A stretch of 64,000 nt of DNA from JAEMQF01 sp963775015. GTDB lineage: Bacteria > Pseudomonadota > Gammaproteobacteria > Burkholderiales > Burkholderiaceae_C. Below the pieces are notes generated by a model. That model was not told where the DNA came from. It was given only the letters and a program-made list of their open reading frames with translations, and ran no database searches. Of this stretch, positions 46,597 through 54,074 are shown in pieces. Within the stretch, counting starts at the first letter, position 1. Each line of letters begins with the position of its first letter. The stretch lies in assembly GCA_963775015.1 (NCBI GenBank), contig CAVZHI010000015.1, positions 434,001-498,000 on the forward strand, written 5' to 3'. Made by a program: the position numbers and the translations under genes.

Positions 46597-48747
46597 ATGT
46601 CGCGAAGCAAGTTGATTCTGGTCGCCGCCGTGATCGCGCTGATCGCGGCATTCTTCGCGTTCGATCTCGGCCAGTACCTGAGCCTGGCGTATCTGAAACA
46701 GCGCCAGGCCGAATTCGCTGCGCTCTACGCGCAGCAGCCGCTGCTCGTGATCGGCGCCTACGCACTCGTCTACATCGTCGTGTTCGCGCTCGCGCTGCCG
46801 GTGGGCGCGGTGATGACGCTCGCCGGCGGCGCGCTGTTCGGCGTCTGGATCGGCGCGGTCGTCGTCTCGTTCGCGTCGAGCATCGGCGCCGCGCTCGCCT
46901 TCCTCGCCTCGCGCTATGTGCTCGCCGACAGCGTGCGCAACCGCTTCGGCGCGCGCCTGGCCGAAGTCGACAAGGGGATCGCCAAAGACGGCGCGTTCTA
47001 CCTCTTCACGCTGCGCCTCATTCCCGCGATTCCGCCGGCGGCGCTGAACCTGCTGTTCGGCTTGACGAAGATGCGCACCTGGACCTTCTATTGGGTGAGC
47101 CAGCTCGGCATGCTCGCCGGAACGATCGTCTACGTGAACGCCGGCACGCAGCTCGGCAAGCTCGAATCGCTGGGGGGAATCCTCTCGCCCGGGGTGATCG
47201 GCTCGTTCGTCCTGCTCGGTGTGTTCCCGCTCGTCGCGAAGAAGATCGTCGACGTGCTGCAAGGGCGCAAGGTCTACGCACGCTGGGCGGCGCAGAAGCC
47301 GAAGTCGTTCGACCGCAATCTGGTCGTGATCGGCGCCGGCGCTGCGGGCTTGGTGACGAGCTACATCGCCGCCGCGGTGAAGGCGAAAGTGACGCTCATC
47401 GAGTCGCACAAGATGGGCGGCGACTGCCTGAACTACGGCTGCGTGCCGAGCAAGGCATTGATCAAGTCGGCGACCCTCGTGCACCAGATGCAGCACAGCG
47501 CGCGCTACGGCATCGCGCGGGCAGAGGCGACGCTCAACTTTGCCGACGTGATGGAGCGCGTTGCGCGCGTCGTGCGCGAAGTCGAGCCGCACGACTCGGT
47601 CGAGCGCTACACGAGCCTGGGCGTGGACGTCGTGCAGGGGTACGCGAAACTGCTCAACCCCTGGACCGTGCAGATCGACCTGGGCGAAGGGAAGATGCAG
47701 ACCTTGACGACGAAGAACATCGTTATCGCGACCGGCGCGATGCCCTTCGTTCCGCCGCTGCCGGGTCTGAACGATGTGGGTTACCTGACGAGCGATACGC
47801 TGTGGGGCCTGCGCGAGTTGCCGCCGCGCCTCGTCGTTCTCGGCGGCGGGCCGATCGGCTGCGAACTCGCGCAAAGCTTTGCGCGCCTGGGTTCGCAGGT
47901 GACGCAAGTCGAGATGCTGCCGCGCATCATGATCCGCGAAGACGTCGAAGTCTCGCAGCTCGCTCGCGAAGCGCTCGAAGCCGACGGCGTGAAGGTCCTC
48001 ACCGGGCACAAGGCGTTGCGCTGCGAGAAGGAGGGGAATCGCAAGTTCATCGTCGTCGAAGCCGCGGGCCAGACGCAGCGCATCGAGTTCGACGTTCTGC
48101 TGTGTGCGGTGGGGCGGATTGCGCGGCTGAAGGGCTACGGCCTGGAGGAACTGGGAATTCCGGTCGGCCGCACGATCGAGACCAACGAGTACCTCGAAAC
48201 CGTCTACCCGAACATTTCGGCCGCGGGCGACGTCGCCGGGCCGTACCAGTTCACCCATACCGCGGCGCACCAGGCGTGGTACGCGTCGGTGAACGCGCTC
48301 TTCGGCAGCTTCAAGAAGTTCAAGGTCGACTACTCCGTCATCCCCTGGGCGACGTTCATCGACCCCGAAGTCGCGCGCGTCGGCCTGAACGAGCAGGAGG
48401 CGAAAGAAAGAGGCATCGCCTATGAGGTCACGCGTTACGGTCTCGACGACCTGGACCGCGCGATTGCCGACAGCGCCGCACACGGCTTCGTCAAGGTGCT
48501 CACCGTGCCGGGCAAGGACAAGATCCTCGGTGTCACGATCGTCGGCCTGCACGCCGGCGACCTGCTCGCCGAATACGTGCTGGCGATGAAACATGGCCTG
48601 GGCTTGAACAAGATCCTGGGAACGATCCACACTTATCCGACCCTGGCCGAAGCGAACAAGTACGCCGCAGGCGAGTGGAAGCGCAACCACCAACCGCACA
48701 AGGTGCTCGAGTGGTTGCGCCGTTTCCACGCTTGGCGCCTGACCTGA
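46597..48747 (+). CDS. TVP38/DedA-like membrane domain fused to a mercuric-reductase-like flavoprotein
   Basis: A 716-residue fusion. Residues 1-230 hold a VTT/TVP38 membrane domain (VIGAYALVYIVVFALALPVG, GGALFGVWIGAVVVS, RLIPAIPPAALNLLFG). Residues 240-716 are a pyridine-nucleotide disulfide oxidoreductase: FAD motif VIGAGAAGLVTS near 245, redox-active pair in GGDCLNYGCVPSKAL near 274-288, NAD motif GGGPIGCELAQS near 413, and the dimerisation domain with the HTYPTLAEANK motif. The cytoplasmic enzyme would sit at the inner membrane. The substrate is unknown; the dithiol acts in lipoamide, glutathione or mercuric reductases. ATG 46597 follows GGGGA. Confidence 0.9.
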   Translation: MSRSKLILVAAVIALIAAFFAFDLGQYLSLAYLKQRQAEFAALYAQQPLLVIGAYALVYIVVFALALPVGAVMTLAGGALFGVWIGAVVVSFASSIGAALAFLASRYVLADSVRNRFGARLAEVDKGIAKDGAFYLFTLRLIPAIPPAALNLLFGLTKMRTWTFYWVSQLGMLAGTIVYVNAGTQLGKLESLGGILSPGVIGSFVLLGVFPLVAKKIVDVLQGRKVYARWAAQKPKSFDRNLVVIGAGAAGLVTSYIAAAVKAKVTLIESHKMGGDCLNYGCVPSKALIKSATLVHQMQHSARYGIARAEATLNFADVMERVARVVREVEPHDSVERYTSLGVDVVQGYAKLLNPWTVQIDLGEGKMQTLTTKNIVIATGAMPFVPPLPGLNDVGYLTSDTLWGLRELPPRLVVLGGGPIGCELAQSFARLGSQVTQVEMLPRIMIREDVEVSQLAREALEADGVKVLTGHKALRCEKEGNRKFIVVEAAGQTQRIEFDVLLCAVGRIARLKGYGLEELGIPVGRTIETNEYLETVYPNISAAGDVAGPYQFTHTAAHQAWYASVNALFGSFKKFKVDYSVIPWATFIDPEVARVGLNEQEAKERGIAYEVTRYGLDDLDRAIADSAAHGFVKVLTVPGKDKILGVTIVGLHAGDLLAEYVLAMKHGLGLNKILGTIHTYPTLAEANKYAAGEWKRNHQPHKVLEWLRRFHAWRLT

Positions 48748-48780
48748 ATCCATTCCACCGACAGCTGCGTAAGGCCACAC

Positions 48781-49584
48781 ATGAACATCCTGCAACGCCT
48801 GCTCCTTGCCGCCGCCGCCATGTTGCTGAGCATCTCTGCGTCGGCACAACCCGACCCGCAATACGCCGCGTGGCACGGTCTGCTCGAAAAACACGTCAAG
48901 TGGCTGCCCGACAACAAACAAAGCCGCGTCGACTACGCCGGATTCAAGGCCGATCGCGCCGAACTGAAGAAAGTGCTTGATTCCTTCTCCGTCGCGAGCA
49001 AGGCCGAGTTCGACGCCTGGCCAAAGCCGCAGCAGATGGCGTTCCTCATCAACGCCTACAACGCCTTCACGGTCGAGCTGATCCTGACCAAGTACCCGGA
49101 CCTGAAGTCGATCAAGGACCTGGGGACGTTCGTCAGCTCGCCGTGGAAGAAGAAGTTCTTCAAGCTGCTCGGCGAGGAGCGCACCCTGGACTGGATCGAA
49201 CACGAGCAGCTGCGCCCGAACTACGCCGATCCACGCGTGCACGCCGCGGTGAATTGCGCCTCGATCGGTTGCCCGGCGCTGCGCAGCGAAGCCTTCACTG
49301 TGGCCAAGCTCGACGCCCAGTTGGAGGACGGCATGCAACGCTTCATGGGCGACCGCACGCGCAATCGCGTGAAAGGCGGCGCGCTCGAGGTGAGTTCGAT
49401 CTTCAAGTGGTTCCGCGAAGACTTCGAAAAAGGCCAGCGCGGCTTCAACAAGGTCGAAGACGTGTTCGCCAAGTACGCCGCGCAGCTCACCGACGTTCCC
49501 GAAGAGCAGGCGCGCCTGAAGGCCAAGACGCTCGCCGTGAACCACCTCGATTACGATTGGTCATTGAACGCCGTGGGGCGTTGA
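48781..49584 (+). CDS. DUF547 family periplasmic protein
   Basis: A 267-residue protein with signal peptide MNILQRLLLAAAAMLLSISA and cleavage after ASAQ. DUF547 motifs are present: QMAFLINAYNAFTVELILTK, SIKDLGTFVSSPWKKKFF, WIEHEQLRPNYADPRVHAAV, NCASIGCPALRSEAF and VNHLDYDWSLN. The catalytic-like Cys (GCPAL) and His residues suggest a transglutaminase or papain-like fold, but no activity is established. It follows the TVP38-flavoprotein gene by 33 bases, an association seen in other proteobacteria. Confidence 0.9.
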   Translation: MNILQRLLLAAAAMLLSISASAQPDPQYAAWHGLLEKHVKWLPDNKQSRVDYAGFKADRAELKKVLDSFSVASKAEFDAWPKPQQMAFLINAYNAFTVELILTKYPDLKSIKDLGTFVSSPWKKKFFKLLGEERTLDWIEHEQLRPNYADPRVHAAVNCASIGCPALRSEAFTVAKLDAQLEDGMQRFMGDRTRNRVKGGALEVSSIFKWFREDFEKGQRGFNKVEDVFAKYAAQLTDVPEEQARLKAKTLAVNHLDYDWSLNAVGR

Positions 49585-50342
49585 CCACCCGCACCCGAGA
49601 ATTGCCGTCACCCCTCCTCCTCCCCCTGCTGGCGCTGGCGTGCGCAGCGAGCTTCGTCGCGATCGGCGCGGCGCGGGCGCAAACGCCGCTCCTGACGCCT
49701 TTCCCGAGCGACTCGGAACAACCCGCGCCGCCCTGGCAAGTTCAAGGGTTGCCGAACCAGACCAAACCGTTCACCCGGTTTGCCGTGGTCGACGTCGACG
49801 GGCGTCGCGCGTTGCGGGTGCAGGCCGAGGAGTCGTACGGCAATCTGGTGCACGCGCTCGCGGGCGTCAAGCCGGGGTTGAAACTGGCGTGGCGCTGGCG
49901 CGTCGAGAAGCTGATCGACGCCGCCAATCTGTACGAGAAGACGGGCGACGACGTCGCACTCAAGGTGTGTGTGTTCTTCGACCAGCCGCTCGAGAGCATC
50001 CCCTTCGTCGAGCGCCAGCTGTTGCGCATGGCGCGTTCGCAGGCGAGTCAACCGCTGCCCGCGGCGACGGTGTGTTATGTGTGGGACAACGCCCTGCCAC
50101 CCGGCACGCTGTTGCCGAGCGCGTTCACGCGACGCCTGCGCTACATCGTGCTGCAAAGCGGCGCGCAGCGCTTGCGCCAATGGGTCGAAGAGCGGCGCGA
50201 CATCGGCGCCGATTTCATGCGCCTGTTCGGCGACGAGGTCAGCGCCTTGCCGCCGCTGATCGGCGTCGCTGTCGGTGCAGATGCCGACAACACGCGCAGC
50301 CGCAGCCTGGGTTTCGTGTCCGACCTCGCCTTGCAGCCTTGA
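49581..50342 (+). CDS. DUF3047 family exported protein
   Basis: A 253-residue protein with TTG start at 49581 overlapping the DUF547 stop by four bases. The signal-like segment LLLPLLALACAASFVAIGAA precedes a domain with WRWRVEKLIDAANLYEKTGD, CYVWDNALPPGTLLPSAFT and GDEVSALPPLIGVAVGADAD, the DUF3047 pattern. No function is known. Coupling to DUF547 makes a conserved TVP38-DUF547-DUF3047 operon likely. Confidence 0.82.
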   Translation: MTTRTRELPSPLLLPLLALACAASFVAIGAARAQTPLLTPFPSDSEQPAPPWQVQGLPNQTKPFTRFAVVDVDGRRALRVQAEESYGNLVHALAGVKPGLKLAWRWRVEKLIDAANLYEKTGDDVALKVCVFFDQPLESIPFVERQLLRMARSQASQPLPAATVCYVWDNALPPGTLLPSAFTRRLRYIVLQSGAQRLRQWVEERRDIGADFMRLFGDEVSALPPLIGVAVGADADNTRSRSLGFVSDLALQP

Positions 50343-50405
50343 GTCGGACCATGAATCGAACCTGCGCAAGGCTCTTGGCATCCGACCGGCCATCCTGACG
50401 CACCG

Positions 50406-51497
50406 ATGAAGCACCTTGTGCTGCTGGGCGGCGGACACGCTCATGTGCAGGTCTTGCACGCCTTGGCCATGGAACCCATGCCGGCAGTGCGCGTCACGCT
50501 CGTGAGCCCGTTTGCACGCCAGCTCTATTCGGGCATGGTGCCGGGGTGGTTGTCCGGCCACTACACGCTGGACGATTGCGCGATCGCGCTGCTGCCGCTG
50601 GCGCGGCGCGCCAACGCCGAGTTCATCGAGGCATCAGCGACCCACATCGCCGCCGCGACGCGGCAGGTCACGCTGAGCAATTCGCAGGTACTGAGCTACG
50701 ACGCGCTCAGCGTCGACACCGGCCCCGTGATGAACCGCGACGCGATTCCCGGGGCGCGCGAGCACGGCGTGTTCGTGCGGCCGATCGAACACTTTGCGCA
50801 GGCATGGGACAAGCTGCTCGCCCTGTCGGAGGAGCGCGGCTTGAGCCTGGCCGTGATCGGCGCCGGCGCGGCCGGCGTGGAGCTGGCGTGTGCCCTGCAA
50901 TATCGGCTGCGCGATCGGGCACGCATCAGTCTGATCACCGGCGGGCCACCGCCCTTGGCCGACTATTCGCAGGAGGTGCGGGCGCGCGCCCGAGCGGCGC
51001 TGCGGCGTTTGAGCGTCACCGTGCTCGAAGACATGTGCATGAGCATCAGCGAGCAGCATGTGCACCTGCGAAGCGGCATTCGACTGCAATGCGACGCACC
51101 GATCCTGGCCATCGGCAGCAGCCCCCCGCTATGGCTGGTGGGCAGCGGCCTGGCACTGGACGCGCAAGGCTTCATTGCCACCGCGACGACGCTGCAAAGC
51201 ACGTCGCATCCGGACGTCTTTGCCGCCGGCGACGTGGCGTCGAACCTGGTGCTGCAACGCCCCAGGAGCGGCGTGTTCGCAGTGCGCGCCGGTCCGGCGC
51301 TCGCGCTCAACCTGCGCCGCTACCTGGGCGGTGGACCCCTCGAAGAGCATCTGCCCAAATTGCGCTCCTTGAACCTGCTCGCCTGCGGCCGGCGCTCGGC
51401 GATCGTCTCCTGGGGCTCGTGGACCGGGCAGGGCGTCTGGGCGTGGTACTGGAAAAACTGGATCGATCGGAAGTTCGTCGCGAAGTACCGCGTTTGA
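50406..51497 (+). CDS. FAD/NAD(P)-dependent oxidoreductase (SelD-associated / NDH-like family)
   Basis: A 363-residue flavoprotein starting MKHLVLLGGGHAHVQVLHAL; the GGGHAHV motif is typical of the oxidoreductase family that in other bacteria is fused to selenide water dikinase. The second dinucleotide motif is VIGAGAAGVELACAL, followed by TTLQSTSHPDVFAAGDVASN with the FAD-binding GD. No redox cysteine pair is present, which fits the NADH dehydrogenase-II-like type rather than dithiol reductases. No selenium gene is nearby. It is on the same strand after the DUF3047 gene with a 63-base gap. Confidence 0.85.
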   Translation: MKHLVLLGGGHAHVQVLHALAMEPMPAVRVTLVSPFARQLYSGMVPGWLSGHYTLDDCAIALLPLARRANAEFIEASATHIAAATRQVTLSNSQVLSYDALSVDTGPVMNRDAIPGAREHGVFVRPIEHFAQAWDKLLALSEERGLSLAVIGAGAAGVELACALQYRLRDRARISLITGGPPPLADYSQEVRARARAALRRLSVTVLEDMCMSISEQHVHLRSGIRLQCDAPILAIGSSPPLWLVGSGLALDAQGFIATATTLQSTSHPDVFAAGDVASNLVLQRPRSGVFAVRAGPALALNLRRYLGGGPLEEHLPKLRSLNLLACGRRSAIVSWGSWTGQGVWAWYWKNWIDRKFVAKYRV

Positions 51498-51532
51498 GGC
51501 TCTGATTCAGTGTCAATTCAATCGCATGGGCC

Positions 51533-51549
51533 GCCGGTCAACAGCCGGC
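51533..51549. terminator. Short hairpin between convergent flavoprotein and tolA genes
   Basis: GCCGG and CCGGC flank the loop TCAACAG, with further G/C pairing outside. It sits in the 62-base gap between two converging stops, where a shared terminator is expected. There is no T tract. Confidence 0.35.
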
Positions 51550-51559
51550 CATCGGTTGC

Positions 51560-52417
51560 TCAGTCACGCGGCTTGAAGTCGATCTCGATGATGGGCGGAA
51601 CGCGGCCGTCGACGTCGCGCGGCAGGATTTCGGTCTTGTCGATCGCGCGCAGAACGGCTTCGTCCCAGTTCTTCACGCCGCTGCTCTTGATGAGTTTGCG
51701 CGCCACGATCGTCCCGTCCGGGGACAGCCGCACCTCGACGCTGGCGACGGGGTCGCCGTTCACCGGTTCGGTGAGAACGATGTTGGGCTTGATGCGTGCC
51801 TTGATGCGGCCTGCGTAACCCGCCGAAGGCGCCGCACTCTGCGCCGCGCTGCCGGCGGCGTTCGGATTCGGGTTCGCCCCGGCCTGACCGAGCATGCGCT
51901 TCAGGTTCGCCTGGCGTTGCGCCTCGATGCGTTCTTCTTCGAGGCGCGCTTCGTGCTCCTCGGCGGCCTTCTTGCGCTCGGCCTCGGCGCGCGCGAGTTC
52001 GCGCTTGGCGGCCTCGCGGCGTGCTTCTTCGCGCTTCGCTTCGGCCTTCTTCAGTTCTTCGCGTTTCAGCTCTTCGCGCTTGGCCTCTTCGCGGCGTGCT
52101 TTTTCGATCGCGATCTGCGCGTCGGGAACGGTTTCTTTCACGGGCTCGGGTTTCGGCACGGGTGCCGGTTTCACCTGCACCGGGTCCGGGCGCGGCGGCG
52201 GTGGTGGCGGCGGCGCCGGCGCCGGCGCTGCGACCTGCGGCACGGCGGCCCACAGCTCGGCCTCGACGGCGTCGGGCGTGCTGGAGCGCCAGGACACGCT
52301 GAACGTGAGCGCAACGATCAGCAGGGCGTGGGCGATCAGCGCCAGCACGACGCCTGCGCCCATGCCCGCCGGGCGCTCGGGCATGAACGCGTCGCGTGAG
52401 AGCGAGGCAGCGGTCAA
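51560..52417 (-). CDS. tolA: TolA, periplasm-spanning energy transducer of the Tol-Pal system
   Basis: A 285-residue protein with one N-terminal membrane helix (GVVLALIAHALLIVALTFSV), a proline-rich stretch, a long Lys/Glu/Ala coiled-coil helix (about residues 100-175) and a globular C-terminal TonB-like domain with VASVEVRLSPDGTIVARKLI and IDKTEILPRDVDGRVPP. It links TolQR in the inner membrane to the outer membrane. The start is TTG 52417, two bases after the tolR stop; ATG 52384 is the alternative. The downstream tolB and pal are not adjacent. Confidence 0.9.
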   Translation of the reverse strand: MTAASLSRDAFMPERPAGMGAGVVLALIAHALLIVALTFSVSWRSSTPDAVEAELWAAVPQVAAPAPAPPPPPPPRPDPVQVKPAPVPKPEPVKETVPDAQIAIEKARREEAKREELKREELKKAEAKREEARREAAKRELARAEAERKKAAEEHEARLEEERIEAQRQANLKRMLGQAGANPNPNAAGSAAQSAAPSAGYAGRIKARIKPNIVLTEPVNGDPVASVEVRLSPDGTIVARKLIKSSGVKNWDEAVLRAIDKTEILPRDVDGRVPPIIEIDFKPRD

Positions 52418-52419
52418 GG

Positions 52420-52848
52420 TCAGGCCCCGCTCTGCTTCACCGACAACCCGACGCGCTGGATTCCGGCGCGCTGCAGGATGTCCATCACTTTCACCACCGC
52501 CTCGTACTTGACGGCCCGGTCGGCGGAGATCACGACCGGCGTTGTCGCATTCCCCGCCTGCGCTTCCCTCACCCGCGCCGCCAACGCCTGCAGGTTCACG
52601 CTCGTCGGCTCCTTGCCGTCGATGCGCAGGCGCAGCGTTTCGTCGGCGGCGACCGTCAGCTCGACCACATGTTCGGGCCGCTGCTTGCTCTTGCCCACGC
52701 TCGGCAGGTCGACGATGCCGGTCGTGATGAGCGGCGCCGTCACCATGAAGATGATGAGCAGCACCAGCATCACGTCGATGAAGGGCACCATGTTGATTTC
52801 GCTGATCGTGCGGCGCCTGCCGCCGCCGCGCTGGCCGACGGCGGGCAT
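52420..52848 (-). CDS. tolR: TolR, ExbD/TolR family biopolymer transport protein
   Basis: A 142-residue protein with one membrane helix (INMVPFIDVMLVLLIIFMVT) that carries the essential aspartate in PFIDV, then a periplasmic domain with VVISADRAVKYEAVVKVMDI. TolQ and TolR form the proton-driven motor that energises TolA. The start ATG overlaps the tolQ stop by one base (TAATG), and the tolA start follows two bases after the stop. Confidence 0.94.
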   Translation of the reverse strand: MPAVGQRGGGRRRTISEINMVPFIDVMLVLLIIFMVTAPLITTGIVDLPSVGKSKQRPEHVVELTVAADETLRLRIDGKEPTSVNLQALAARVREAQAGNATTPVVISADRAVKYEAVVKVMDILQRAGIQRVGLSVKQSGA

Positions 52849-53537
52849 TACTTGGACGCCGCCGCGGGAACGCCGGCGTTGCGCTGCAGGATGTTGGAGA
52901 ACTCTTCGATGAACGACTCGAGCTGGATCGCGATCCGGTCGATGTCGCGCGCGAAGCGGTTGTAGGCGATCACGGCGGGAATCGCGGCGAAGAGGCCGAT
53001 CGCGGTCGCGACCAAGGCCTCGGCAATGCCGGGCGCAACGGTCGCGAGCGTCACCTGCTGCATGTTGGACAGGCCGACAAACGCGTGCATGATGCCCCAG
53101 ACCGTGCCGAACAGCCCCACATAAGGCGACACCGAGCCCACCGAGGCGAGGAACGACAAGTTCGATTCGATTGTGTCGAGTTCGCGCTGAAAGCTCGCGC
53201 GCATCGCGCGCCGCGAGCCATCGAGCAAGGCGCCGGTGTCGGCGACGCGGCGCTCGCGCAGCTTGAGGAACTCGCGCATCCCTGTGGCGAAGATTCGCTC
53301 CATCGGCGCGCCGTCCTTGCGTTTCGCGGCGTCGGCGAACAATTCATTCAGGTTCTTGCCGGCCCAGAATTCGCGCTCGAAGTCTTCGTTCGCCGAGCGC
53401 ACCTTGCGCAGGCCGAAGAGCTTGCCGAAGATCACCGTCCAACTCGCGAGCGAGGCGAGCATGAGCCCGGCCATGACGAGTTGCACGACCAGGCTCGCGT
53501 GCACCACGAGGGTAATGATCGACAGGTTTTGGTTCAT
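52848..53537 (-). CDS. tolQ: TolQ, MotA/TolQ/ExbB proton channel family
   Basis: A 229-residue protein with three membrane helices and the conserved cytoplasmic and channel segments VGSVSPYVGLFGTVWGIMHA and APGIAEALVATAIGLFAAIP. It starts MNQNLSIITLVVHASLVVQL, as Burkholderiales TolQ does. It heads the tolQRA operon. The usual upstream ybgC is missing; a TssQ-like gene lies 123 bases upstream instead. Confidence 0.94.
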   Translation of the reverse strand: MNQNLSIITLVVHASLVVQLVMAGLMLASLASWTVIFGKLFGLRKVRSANEDFEREFWAGKNLNELFADAAKRKDGAPMERIFATGMREFLKLRERRVADTGALLDGSRRAMRASFQRELDTIESNLSFLASVGSVSPYVGLFGTVWGIMHAFVGLSNMQQVTLATVAPGIAEALVATAIGLFAAIPAVIAYNRFARDIDRIAIQLESFIEEFSNILQRNAGVPAAASK

Positions 53538-53660
53538 GCGGATTTGGCTGCAAATGGGTGGGCGAGGCGGTGCGCCGGCTTTTGCGTCGGCTCAGGCCCT
53601 TGAAGGCTGCGATTTTGCACTGTGCCACGGCGTCCGCGCGACAGCCGGCGCGCGATGCGC

Positions 53661-54074
53661 TCAGGGCCGGACGCGTTTGTACACCTCGCCCCAACCGGGG
53701 TGGCCGGCTTCCGACTTGTCGAGCGTGAACGACGGATCGGCCAGGCGCGCGGCACGGAATTGCGCCTCGCACTCGTTGCGCCGGTTGCTCGTGCAGGCGA
53801 TGAATGCAAGGTGTTTGTGCGCCGCGGCGCGATCCTTCGGCGACGCCAGGCGCAGGCTCAAGGCGTGGTGGAAGTGGTGCTCGGCCTCGACGTACAAGGC
53901 GTCTTCATAGGCGCGCAGCCCTGCCATCAAGGCTTTTTCCGCCGGCATCGCGATGATGTCGACGAGCGCGGTGGGTGCAGACGCCGGCTGGGCACAGCCG
54001 GCGACGCAGATCGCCGTGACCCAGGCCACTTGCAGCAGTGCGGCGCGGAAAGGCCAAGGCCGCGGCCGGGTCAT
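53661..54074 (-). CDS. TssQ-like T6SS-associated lipoprotein
   Basis: A 137-residue lipoprotein with lipobox VAGC near residues 24-27, followed by a TPR-like pair of helices: KALMAGLRAYEDALYVEAEH and AAHKHLAFIACTSNRRNECE. The pattern matches the TssQ family found next to some type VI secretion loci. The start overlaps the kinase stop by four bases (54071-54074), so the two are translationally coupled. No other type VI secretion gene is in the window, so the link to secretion is by family only. Confidence 0.72.
   Translation of the reverse strand: MTRPRPWPFRAALLQVAWVTAICVAGCAQPASAPTALVDIIAMPAEKALMAGLRAYEDALYVEAEHHFHHALSLRLASPKDRAAAHKHLAFIACTSNRRNECEAQFRAARLADPSFTLDKSEAGHPGWGEVYKRVRP

Noticed and set aside
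46117..49545. Very long minus-strand open frame (1142 codons) opposite the flavoprotein and DUF547 genes
   Set aside because: Antisense to three well-supported genes with signal peptides and motifs; contains long runs of charged low-complexity sequence.
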